DNA of 5,201 nt from Pseudooctadecabacter sp. (GTDB lineage Bacteria; Pseudomonadota; Alphaproteobacteria; Rhodobacterales; Rhodobacteraceae): contig JAHDFG010000156.1 of assembly GCA_020628265.1 (NCBI GenBank), forward strand, positions 1 through 5,201, written 5' to 3'. Positions 1 to 5,201 of this stretch are shown here, piece by piece; within the stretch, counting starts at the first letter, position 1, and each line of letters starts with the position of its first letter. The position numbers were made by a program, and so were the translations under genes. Under the pieces are notes generated by a model. The model was not told the origin of the DNA. It ran no database searches and saw only the letters and a program-made list of their open reading frames with translations.

Positions 1-42
1 GACTTTTTCCGCGACAGGCGACCCCCGATGGGGCAGGACTGA
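1..42 (+). CDS. Possible 3' end of an unidentified upstream gene
   Basis: Frame 1 is open from the window edge to a TGA at 40-42 and reads DFFRDRRPPMGQD. The stop falls 24 bases before the next gene's ATG, with that gene's ribosome binding site in the gap, which is normal spacing for a gene tail in this cluster. Thirteen residues are too few to assign a family. Frame 2 is also open (to a TAG at 58-60) and frame 3 runs on further, so the reading frame itself is uncertain. I infer a gene tail only from the spacing. Confidence 0.3.
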   Translation, partial: DFFRDRRPPMGQD

Positions 43-66
43 TCCCAAATACGGGAGGTAGCAGCC

Positions 67-723
67 ATGAACTGGATGGAGCAATTCGACGGCTATTGTG
101 AGCGCACGGATTTCACCTATTGGTCCGAGCCCCTGAACGCGATCACCAATGCGGCCTTCATCATCGCTGCGATCCTGATGTGGAACCGTGCGAGCGAAGT
201 GATCTGGGGACGGGTGCTGTGCATCGTGCTGTTCGCCATCGGTGTGGGCAGCTACCTATTTCACACCCACGCGACCGCTTGGGCGTCGCTGGCGGATGTC
301 GCGCCGATTGGCATCTTTATCCTCGTCTACCTGTTTCTGGTGAACTGGCACATTCTGGGGTGGCCCGCGTGGGTTGCGGGCATAGGCACGCTGGGCTTCC
401 TGCCCTATGCGGCTGGCATGACTGTGCTGACGGACAGCCTGCCGTTTTTCGAGATTTCCAACTTTTATTGGTCCGTGCCGGTTCTGCTGCTGATCTATGC
501 GGCCGTTTTCCGAAACCGCATCCCGCAAACGGCGCGGGGATTCGTGATCGGCGCTGCGATTCTGTCCTTGTCGATCACCCTGCGGTCTGTCGATGAACCC
601 CTGTGCGACGTCTTTCCCATCGGCACCCACATCTTCTGGCATATCCTGAACGGGATCATGTTGGGCTGGATGATCGAAGTTTACCGCCGCCACATGGTTG
701 AAGAGGCTGCAAAGCAAGGGTAA
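67..723 (+). CDS. Ceramidase-family (CREST) seven-helix membrane hydrolase
   Basis: This is a predicted integral membrane protein of 218 residues with about seven hydrophobic segments (roughly 22-39, 47-65, 77-96, 99-118, 132-148, 156-173 and 184-205). It fits the alkaline ceramidase/CREST family of zinc-dependent hydrolases. The key residues are present: Ser62, His66 and Asp77 in the second and third helices, and His188 and His192 in the last (THIFWH). Their spacing (4, 11 and 4) equals that of Ser77, His81, Asp92, His217 and His221 in human ACER3. The N-terminal DGYCER stretch and Glu21 resemble the calcium site of ACER3, though less exactly. A GGGAGGT ribosome binding site at 53-59 supports the ATG at 67. 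By family, the substrate would be an amide-linked lipid in the cytoplasmic membrane; which lipid cannot be told from sequence. The stop lies 28 bases before gatC, suggesting co-transcription. The family call is firm; the ceramidase activity is not. Confidence 0.85.
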   Translation: MNWMEQFDGYCERTDFTYWSEPLNAITNAAFIIAAILMWNRASEVIWGRVLCIVLFAIGVGSYLFHTHATAWASLADVAPIGIFILVYLFLVNWHILGWPAWVAGIGTLGFLPYAAGMTVLTDSLPFFEISNFYWSVPVLLLIYAAVFRNRIPQTARGFVIGAAILSLSITLRSVDEPLCDVFPIGTHIFWHILNGIMLGWMIEVYRRHMVEEAAKQG

Positions 724-741
724 AGCGGGTCAAACCATCAC

Positions 742-745
742 GGAG
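742..745 (+). promoter_or_regulatory. Ribosome binding site that sets the gatC start
   Basis: GGAG lies six bases before the ATG at 752. It decides against the in-frame ATG at 698, which would lie inside the preceding gene and add 18 residues (beginning MKRLQSKGKAG) that GatC proteins do not have. Confidence 0.6.
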
Positions 746-751
746 ACCCCC

Positions 752-1039
752 ATGTCCATCGACACGGATACCGCCCGCCGCGTGGCCAAACTGGCCCGCA
801 TCAAGGTCGAAGAGGCTGATCTGCCTGAATTGGCCAATGAATTCAGCGCGATCCTTGGCTTTATTGAACAGCTGAATGAGGTCGATGTCGACGGTGTTGA
901 GCCGATGACGTCGGTGACCCCACAGCGGCTAAAGCGGCGTGAGGATGTCGTGACTGATGGCGACCAGCCCGACGCGGTTCTGAAAAACGCGCCCGATGCC
1001 CGTGAAGGGTTCTTTGCTGTGCCGAAGGTGGTTGAATAA
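752..1039 (+). CDS. gatC: Asp-tRNA(Asn)/Glu-tRNA(Gln) amidotransferase subunit C
   Basis: This is the small subunit of the GatCAB complex, which converts misacylated Glu-tRNA(Gln), and often Asp-tRNA(Asn), into the correct glutaminyl or asparaginyl tRNA in the cytoplasm. GatC wraps around GatA and helps hold it to GatB. The protein is 95 residues, the usual length. It has the typical N-terminal helix (RRVAKLARIKV), the central ILGFIEQLNEVDVDGVEPM block, and the C-terminal stretch VLKNAPDAREGFFAVPKVVE. The ATG at 752 is chosen because of the GGAG at 742-745 and because family members start with a short tail before VAKLA. The TAA stop shares one base with the gatA start (TAATG), so the two are translationally coupled, as expected for subunits needed in equal amounts. 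Confidence 0.97.
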   Translation: MSIDTDTARRVAKLARIKVEEADLPELANEFSAILGFIEQLNEVDVDGVEPMTSVTPQRLKRREDVVTDGDQPDAVLKNAPDAREGFFAVPKVVE

Positions 1040-2508
1040 TGTCTGACCTGTCCAAGATGAAAATCGCCGAGGCGCGGGATGCGCTGAAGGCGGGTGATGT
1101 AACTTCCGTCGAATTGACCGAGGCCTGTCTGGCCGAGATCGAGGCCGCAGACGCGCTGGGCGCCTTCGTGCACAAGACGCCCGAGATCGCATTGGAGCAG
1201 GCGAAAGCCGCCGATGCGCGCAAGGACGGCGGCGATCTGAACGGTATCCCGTTGGGCATCAAGGATTTGTTCTGTACGAAGGGCGTCGCGTCTCAAGCGG
1301 CGTCCGGCATCCTTGAAGGGTTCAAGCCGGAATACGAATCCACGGTGACCACGCAACTGTTCAACGACGGCGCGGTGATGTTGGGCAAGCTCAACATGGA
1401 CGAATTCGCCATGGGCTCCTCGAACGAGACATCCGTCTATGGCAACGCGGTGAACCCGTGGAAAGCCGGCGATGCGGAACTGACACCGGGCGGGTCTTCC
1501 GGTGGCTCGGCCTCCGCTGTGGCGGCTGACCTTTGCCTTGGCGCGACGGGCACTGATACCGGCGGGTCCATCCGTCAGCCTGCCGCCTTCACGGGCATCA
1601 CGGGCATCAAGCCGACCTATGGCCGCGTCAGCCGTTGGGGCATCGTGGCCTTTGCGTCCTCCCTCGATCAGGCCGGACCGATGACCAAGGATGTGCGCGA
1701 CGCGGCGATCATGCTTAAGGCGATGTCAGGCCATGACCCCAAGGACAGCACCAGCGCCGATCTGGCCGTGCCGGATTTTGAGGCCGCGCTGACCGGCGAC
1801 ATTCGTGGCAAGACCATTGGTATTCCGAAAGAATACCGGATGGAGGGGATGCCTGCCGAGATCGAAAAGCTTTGGGAAGACGGCACAGCGATGCTGAAAG
1901 ACGCAGGAGCCAAGATCGTCGATATCAGCCTGCCGCACACCAAATACGCACTGCCCGCGTACTACGTGATTGCGCCGGCCGAGGCGTCTTCGAACCTTGC
2001 CCGCTATGACGGGGTCCGCTTCGGTCATCGTGCGAAACTGGATGCAGGCGACGGCATCACCGAGATGTACGAAAAGACCCGCGCGGAAGGTTTCGGTAAC
2101 GAAGTGAAACGCCGCGTGATGATCGGCACTTACGTGCTGTCCGCGGGTTTCTACGACGCCTACTACAACCGTGCCCGCAAGGTGCGCGCGCTCATCAAGA
2201 AGGACTTCGAGGACGTGTTCGCGCAAGGGGTCGATGCGATCCTGACGCCCGCGACCCCCTCATCTGCCTTTGAATTGGGCAAAAAGTTCGATGATCCGGT
2301 GCAGATGTACCTCAACGATGTGTTCACCGTGACCACGAACCTTGCCGGATTGCCGGGCATCGCGGTGCCTGCTGGGTTGGACAAAGCGGGGCTGCCGTTG
2401 GGCTTGCAGTTGATCGGCCGTCCTTGGGAAGAGGGCGATCTGCTGAATACTGCCTACGCCTTGGAGCAGGCCGTGCAATTTGTAGCAAAACCGAACCGTT
2501 GGTGGTAA
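1039..2508 (+). CDS. gatA: Asp-tRNA(Asn)/Glu-tRNA(Gln) amidotransferase subunit A
   Basis: This is the glutaminase subunit of GatCAB. It frees ammonia from glutamine and feeds it to GatB, which amidates the tRNA-bound Glu or Asp. The protein is 489 residues, normal for the family. The amidase signature is intact: Lys75 in LGIKDLF, Ser153 in the GGSSGGSA loop, and the nucleophile Ser177 in TDTGGSIRQPA, forming the Ser-cisSer-Lys triad; the 24-residue step between the two serines is as in other signature amidases. The C-terminal AGLPGIAVPAG and GLPLGLQLIG blocks are also typical. The start overlaps the gatC stop by one base, and AAGGTGG at 1025-1031 is a ribosome binding site inside gatC. gatB is not in the window. 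The stop is followed 40 bases later by the lipoprotein gene. Nothing looks damaged. Confidence 0.98.
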   Translation: MSDLSKMKIAEARDALKAGDVTSVELTEACLAEIEAADALGAFVHKTPEIALEQAKAADARKDGGDLNGIPLGIKDLFCTKGVASQAASGILEGFKPEYESTVTTQLFNDGAVMLGKLNMDEFAMGSSNETSVYGNAVNPWKAGDAELTPGGSSGGSASAVAADLCLGATGTDTGGSIRQPAAFTGITGIKPTYGRVSRWGIVAFASSLDQAGPMTKDVRDAAIMLKAMSGHDPKDSTSADLAVPDFEAALTGDIRGKTIGIPKEYRMEGMPAEIEKLWEDGTAMLKDAGAKIVDISLPHTKYALPAYYVIAPAEASSNLARYDGVRFGHRAKLDAGDGITEMYEKTRAEGFGNEVKRRVMIGTYVLSAGFYDAYYNRARKVRALIKKDFEDVFAQGVDAILTPATPSSAFELGKKFDDPVQMYLNDVFTVTTNLAGLPGIAVPAGLDKAGLPLGLQLIGRPWEEGDLLNTAYALEQAVQFVAKPNRWW

Positions 2509-2548
2509 ACCGCCACAAATGTTCAGCAACGATAGGCAGTGTAAGCCC

Positions 2549-3247
2549 GTGAAAAAGACCGTGACGATTGGTGTTTGCCTTCTGGCATTGGCCGCTTGCG
2601 CACCCCAGGTGCCAAACAGTGGTCAGGGCGTGGGCTTCAATGACTATGCCGAGTACGAGCTTGAACGCGCCCGCCGCGAAGCGCAGTTGCGCGGCGAGAC
2701 GGGTTTCGTTGCCTCGACAGGGCCGGAAAACCTCGCGCAACGCTCCGGCGAAGGGGCCATCACGACCGAGGAATTGGCCGCCGTCGGGATCAACTCCGGT
2801 ACGACTGCGCCTGCAGCAACGCCAGCCGCGCCCGCGGCACTTGGTTCCAACCCCGATATCTCGGATGAGCAGAGCTTTTCTGCCGTCAGCAGCCGTGAAA
2901 GCATTGAAAGCGATGCGGAACGCCGCGCACGTCAGGCCGCGGCCTATCAGCTGATGGAAGTGACGGATCTGCCTGATCGCAACGGCAACCTTGGCCCGAA
3001 TATCGTACAATACGCGTTGCAGGCGCCCAACGATCTGGGTGAGCCGGTGTTTGACCGTTCCGGTTTCAACGCGCAGTCTCGGTTTGAACGGAATTGTGCA
3101 AAGTACCGCACGCCTGATGACGCGCAGCGCGATTTCATCAGCCGTGGTGGGCCACAGCGGGACCGTCTTGGTCTTGACCCTGATGGCGACGGATTTGCCT
3201 GCGGCTGGGACCCTCAGGCCTTCCGTTCTATCGCTAGCAGCAACTGA
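2549..3247 (+). CDS. Lipoprotein with C-terminal Excalibur-like calcium motif
   Basis: This is a predicted 232-residue exported lipoprotein of unknown role. From the GTG at 2549 the protein starts MKKTVTIGVCLLALAAC, a clean type II signal peptide with lipobox LAAC and lipidated Cys17. An ATG at 2519 in the same frame would add ten residues (MFSNDRQCKP) before the signal; neither start has a strong ribosome binding site, and I prefer GTG because the signal then begins right at the Lys-Lys. The mature part opens with a charged stretch (FNDYAEYELERARREAQLRG), then has an Ala/Thr/Pro linker near residues 90-105. It ends in an Excalibur-like domain at about 179-222: Cys183, the AQRDF helix, and the loop DPDGDGFAC with Asp210, Asp212, Asp214 and Cys218. 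That loop is an EF-hand-like calcium site, and the two cysteines probably form a disulfide. The gene ends directly against the amidase gene in the same frame, hinting at a cell-envelope role. Confidence 0.85.
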   Translation: MKKTVTIGVCLLALAACAPQVPNSGQGVGFNDYAEYELERARREAQLRGETGFVASTGPENLAQRSGEGAITTEELAAVGINSGTTAPAATPAAPAALGSNPDISDEQSFSAVSSRESIESDAERRARQAAAYQLMEVTDLPDRNGNLGPNIVQYALQAPNDLGEPVFDRSGFNAQSRFERNCAKYRTPDDAQRDFISRGGPQRDRLGLDPDGDGFACGWDPQAFRSIASSN

Positions 3248-3952
3248 TTGGTGGGCGTTTCGCCCAACTTTGGCGAACGCCGTGACGGGGCTGTCCCCGA
3301 TCTTGTCGTGATCCACTACACCGCCATGGCCGACTGGACCAAGGCGCGGGACTGGCTGTGCAACCCTGAAGCTGAGGTTTCTGCTCACTACATCATTTCC
3401 CCCGCAGGGGAGATCGTCGCACTGGTCGACGAAGACAAACGCGCATGGCATGCGGGGGCGGGCGCGTGGGGCGATGTCACGGACGTAAACTCAAGGTCCA
3501 TCGGAATTGAGTTGTCAAACGATGGGGCTTCGCCATTTTCGGCCCCTTTGATGGATGCGCTTGAGTCGCTTTTGCGCGGGATCATCACCCGTTGGTCCAT
3601 TCCGCCGGAGCGGGTGATCGGGCATTCCGATCTGGCACCGGGACGAAAGATTGATCCCGGCCCCCGATTCGATTGGGCGCGCCTGTCCCGCAGCGGTTTA
3701 GCGGTGTCCTCATCGCCCACATGTGAGCGCTCTTCGGACGAAGAGGGGCCGGAAGGGACCGATGAGGCGGCCTTCGTGCAAGCCATGCGGCGCATTGGGT
3801 ATACGGCAAATGCGCCCCTCGAAACGCTGCTTTCATCGTTCAGATTGCGGCACAGGCAAGGGCATGCGGGGCCGCTGGATGCGGCAGACCTCGCCGTCGC
3901 CCGTGACTTGGCCGTGCGCTTTCCTGTTGCGCCGACCGTCCTGACCTCTTAG
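3248..3952 (+). CDS. N-acetylmuramoyl-L-alanine amidase, AmpD/AmiD type
   Basis: This is a predicted zinc amidase that cuts the bond between N-acetylmuramic acid and the peptide stem, in murein recycling or turnover. Residues 5-146 form an Amidase_2 domain. His23 (VIHYT), His126 (IGHSD) and Asp136 (KIDPG) match the zinc ligands of AmpD, and Glu88 (GIEL) and Lys134 match its catalytic residues; the 126/134/136 spacing equals AmpD's 154/162/164. A Ser/Glu-rich linker (about 150-172) leads to a small helical domain (about 174-225, FVQAMRRIGY and SSFRLRHR) like the peptidoglycan-binding tail of AmiD. At 234 residues it is longer than AmpD. No signal peptide is seen, so the product alone should be cytoplasmic. 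The start must be the TTG at 3248 or the GTG at 3251: the preceding codon in frame is the TGA of the lipoprotein gene, and the family's SPNF motif follows at once. No ribosome binding site is visible, so translation probably depends on coupling. Confidence 0.92.
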   Translation: MVGVSPNFGERRDGAVPDLVVIHYTAMADWTKARDWLCNPEAEVSAHYIISPAGEIVALVDEDKRAWHAGAGAWGDVTDVNSRSIGIELSNDGASPFSAPLMDALESLLRGIITRWSIPPERVIGHSDLAPGRKIDPGPRFDWARLSRSGLAVSSSPTCERSSDEEGPEGTDEAAFVQAMRRIGYTANAPLETLLSSFRLRHRQGHAGPLDAADLAVARDLAVRFPVAPTVLTS

Positions 3953-3955
3953 CCA
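3927..3955 (+). promoter_or_regulatory. Tentative rnpB promoter inside the amidase gene
   Basis: TTGCGC at 3927-3932 and TAGCCA at 3950-3955 are 17 bases apart and sit at the right distance from the predicted RNA 5' end at 3962. The -35 half is fair and the -10 half poor. I propose it only because the gap between the amidase stop and rnpB is nine bases, so any dedicated promoter must be here. Processing from the upstream transcript is the alternative. Confidence 0.22.
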
Positions 3956-3984
3956 GATGCAGCGCGGAGGGTCGGATGGCCGAG

Positions 3985-3999
3985 GCGGGGCTTGCCCCG
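3985..3999 (+). repeat. First copy of a 15-base hairpin repeat in rnpB
   Basis: GCGGGGCTTGCCCCG forms a stem CGGGG/CCCCG closed by a stable CTTG loop, at the position of P3. It is identical to 4225-4239. Confidence 0.8.
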
Positions 4000-4224
4000 T
4001 CTAGGAAAGTCCGGACTCCATCAAGGCACGGTGCCGGGTAACGCCCGGGCAGGGCAACCTGACGGAAAGCGCCACAGAGAACAGACCGCCCTGTCGCACC
4101 AAAGGTGCGCCAATGGAAGACTGCGCAGGGTAAGGGTGAAACGGTGGGGTAAGGGCCCACCGCGGGACTGGAGACAGGACCGGCATGGCAAGCCCCACCG
4201 GGAGCAATGCCAAATAGGAACCGC

Positions 4225-4239
4225 GCGGGGCTTGCCCCG
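4225..4239 (+). repeat. Second copy of the 15-base hairpin repeat in rnpB
   Basis: This is the same 15 bases as 3985-3999. Here it lies in the P15-P17 part of the RNA, between GGAACC (4218-4223) and GGTTC (4260-4264), and is followed by a second small hairpin (GGATC near 4240, GATCC near 4251). Confidence 0.8.
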
Positions 4240-4361
4240 GGATCGCCTTGATCCAAGCAGGTTCGGGTTGGCAGCTAGAGGGCGTTTGGCAACAGACGCC
4301 CGAGATGAATGGTCATCGATCTGCGCAAGCAGTGAACAAAATCCGGCTTATAGATCCTCCG

Positions 4362-4391
4362 CGCACTTCTGGACGAAGGTCCAGAAGTGCG
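4362..4391 (+). terminator. Perfect 13-bp hairpin after rnpB, possible terminator
   Basis: CGCACTTCTGGAC (4362-4374) and GTCCAGAAGTGCG (4379-4391) are exact inverted repeats around a GAAG loop. The position right after rnpB suggests transcription termination or protection of the 3' end. There is no T tract after it (GGTGCGCAGGG follows), so it is not a standard intrinsic terminator. Its first three bases are also the last three of helix P1, so the two cannot both be complete. Confidence 0.5.
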
Positions 4392-4392
4392 G

Positions 4393-4431
4393 GTGCGCAG
4401 GGTCTCTTTGCGCAGCAAAGTGATAGCGCAC
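4393..4431 (+). other. Second stem-loop structure downstream of rnpB
   Basis: GTGCGC (4393-4398) pairs with GCGCAC (4426-4431), enclosing an inner hairpin CTTTGC (4406-4411)/GCAAAG (4415-4420) with a GCA loop. It begins two bases after the preceding hairpin, so the two would stack as tandem structures. Its role is unknown: it may be part of the rnpB 3' trailer, a bidirectional terminator or a dispersed palindromic repeat. Confidence 0.4.
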
Positions 4432-4668
4432 TCGGTTCATGATGGGGGCAAACTTGCTTGCTTCGACGCGGCGAAACTGCCGGTGGCGAGGCATGTTACG
4501 CTTGCCGAATGTGCCGCCATTCATATGAGAAAGGGCGCAAGGATTGCCTTCCAGACAAGGCGAAAGCTCGCCCGTGAACAAAGGCCGTCCGACGGTACAA
4601 TTTCCGCAACCTGAACGCCTTCCTCCGCGTTGTTGGATCATGTATTCCCAAGTCAAAGGAGCCCGCTT
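4432..4668. other. Intergenic leader before the aldo-keto reductase, no gene seen
   Basis: I see no convincing gene. Frames on both strands stay open through parts of it, but none has a family I recognise or a good start. Small features are a hairpin at 4544-4563 (TTGCCTT/AAGGCGA with a six-base loop and one G-T pair) and an 11-base palindrome CCGTCCGACGG at 4585-4595 that could be an operator half or chance. I found no convincing sigma-70-like promoter. Confidence 0.4.
4655..4661 (+). promoter_or_regulatory. Strong ribosome binding site of the aldo-keto reductase
   Basis: AAAGGAG ends seven bases before the ATG at 4669. It is the strongest such site in the window and fixes this start rather than the internal ATG at residue 13. 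Confidence 0.8.
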
Positions 4669-5201
4669 ATGACCTACACCCCCGCCGCCGACCGTTACGA
4701 GACAATGACCTACCGTCGATGTGGCCGGTCTGGTCTGAAACTGCCCGCAATCTCCCTCGGCCTTTGGCACAACTTCGGCGGCGACACACCCCACGACCTG
4801 AAACGCGATATGTGCCGTACCGCGTTCGACAATGGCATCACGCACTTTGATCTGGCCAACAACTATGGCCCACCTGCGGGCAGTGCCGAAGAGGCCTTCG
4901 GAGAGATCCTGCGCACAGATTTCGCCGGTTATCGCGATGAGCTGATCATCTCGTCAAAGGCAGGCTATCGTATGTGGCCAGGCCCCTACGGTGAAATGGG
5001 CAGCCGCAAATACCTGATTTCCAGCTGCGACCAGTCCCTGAAGCGCATGGGTGTCGACTATGTTGATATTTTCTATTCCCACCGGTTTGATCCCGAAACG
5101 CCGCTTGAGGAAACCATGGGCGCGCTGGATCACATCGTCCGGTCTGGCCGTGCGCTATACGTTGGCATCTCGTCCTACAACTCGGAACGAACCCGTCAGG
5201 C
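4669..5201 (+). CDS. gpr: Aldo-keto reductase, L-glyceraldehyde 3-phosphate reductase type (partial)
   Basis: This is the N-terminal 177 residues of an NADPH-dependent aldo-keto reductase, cut by the window edge about halfway through a family of roughly 330-350 residues. It matches what I recall of E. coli YghZ (Gpr, AKR14 family) over its length: RYETMTYRRCGRSGLKLP, SLGLWHNFGG, THFDLANNYGPPAGSAEE, KAGYRMWPGPYG, SRKYLISSCDQSLKRMG, and ALYVGISSYNSERT. The catalytic tetrad is complete: Asp61, Tyr66, Lys97 and His138. YghZ reduces L-glyceraldehyde 3-phosphate and also methylglyoxal, so a detoxifying cytoplasmic role is likely, but substrate choice cannot be read from this half. The NADPH-binding C-terminal half is outside the window. 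A 277-base leader and a strong ribosome binding site suggest it is transcribed separately from rnpB. Confidence 0.93.
   Translation, partial: MTYTPAADRYETMTYRRCGRSGLKLPAISLGLWHNFGGDTPHDLKRDMCRTAFDNGITHFDLANNYGPPAGSAEEAFGEILRTDFAGYRDELIISSKAGYRMWPGPYGEMGSRKYLISSCDQSLKRMGVDYVDIFYSHRFDPETPLEETMGALDHIVRSGRALYVGISSYNSERTRQ

Larger units (their letters stand above)
3962..4364 (+). ncRNA. rnpB: RNase P RNA, class A (catalytic RNA that matures tRNA 5' ends)
   Basis: This is the ribozyme subunit of ribonuclease P. The ends are set by helix P1: 3962-3970 (GCGCGGAGG) pairs perfectly with 4356-4364 (CCTCCGCGC), giving about 403 nt, normal for class A. Conserved core elements occur in order: AGGAAAGTCCGG at 4003-4014, CACAGAGAACAGACCGCC at 4073-4090, GTAAGGGTGAAACGGTGGGG from 4130, GGAGCAATGCCAAATAGG at 4201-4218, AGATGAATGG at 4303-4312, and CCGGCTTATAG at 4343-4353. 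The GGT at 4266-4268 corresponds to the L15 loop that pairs with the tRNA CCA end. The stem 4280-4288/4293-4301 with a GCAA tetraloop fits P18. P3 is a short hairpin with a CTTG tetraloop (3986-3999), and the same hairpin recurs at 4226-4239. The gene lies nine bases after the amidase stop. The exact 3' end is uncertain by a few bases because P1 shares bases with the next hairpin. Confidence 0.97.

Noticed and set aside
698..751. Longer GatC start at the ATG at 698
   Set aside because: It would lie inside the preceding gene and add residues not seen in GatC; the GGAG at 742-745 supports the ATG at 752.
730..1356. 208-codon minus-strand frame opposite gatC and gatA
   Set aside because: It is a shadow of two strongly identified genes.
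2500..2515. Short hairpin at the gatA stop (GGTGG TAAA CCGCC) as a terminator
   Set aside because: It is a six-pair stem with one G-T pair and no T tract, partly inside the coding end; too weak to call.
2324..3451. 375-codon open frame on the minus strand
   Set aside because: It lies opposite gatA, the lipoprotein and the amidase, all with clear family motifs, and its translation shows no recognisable domain. Long antisense frames are common in GC-rich DNA.
3992..4423. 143-codon open frame inside rnpB
   Set aside because: The stretch is a structural RNA gene with all core motifs; the frame is open by chance.
4348..4845. 165-codon open frame on the minus strand across the rnpB 3' flank, leader and reductase start
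   Set aside because: It overlaps helix P1 and the well-supported reductase start, and reads through the palindromes; no family is recognisable. It could still mark a dispersed repeat.

Overview
The window looks like chromosomal DNA of an alphaproteobacterium, most likely a marine Rhodobacteraceae (Roseobacter-type) organism. The reasons are the GC-rich third codon positions, the close fit of GatC, GatA and the amidase to what I recall of that family, and an alphaproteobacterial class A RNase P RNA. This is recognition from memory, not a search result.

Everything I can support lies on the + strand. From left to right: a possible 3' tail of an unidentified gene (1-42); a seven-helix ceramidase-type (CREST) membrane hydrolase (67-723); gatC (752-1039) and gatA (1039-2508), overlapping by one base; a lipoprotein with a C-terminal Excalibur-like calcium motif (2549-3247); an AmpD/AmiD-type peptidoglycan amidase (3248-3952); the RNase P RNA gene rnpB (3962 to about 4364); a hairpin-rich spacer; and the start of an aldo-keto reductase of the YghZ/Gpr type (4669 to the window edge).

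From 67 to 3952 the gaps are short (28, -1, 40 and 0 bases), so this could be one transcription unit. It would join tRNA-dependent amidation (GatCA, with GatB encoded elsewhere) to membrane-lipid and cell-wall functions; a shared function is not evident. rnpB begins nine bases after the amidase stop, so any promoter of its own must lie inside the amidase gene. The reductase has its own 277-base leader and a strong ribosome binding site, and is probably a separate unit.

Most of the window is ordinary housekeeping DNA and I see no clearly new system. The points worth a second look are: the lipoprotein and amidase genes sharing one reading frame with only a UGA between them; a 15-base hairpin sequence used twice inside rnpB; a perfect 13-bp hairpin without a T tract that competes with helix P1 at the rnpB 3' end; and the bacterial ceramidase-like protein, which keeps the full catalytic residue spacing of human ACER3.
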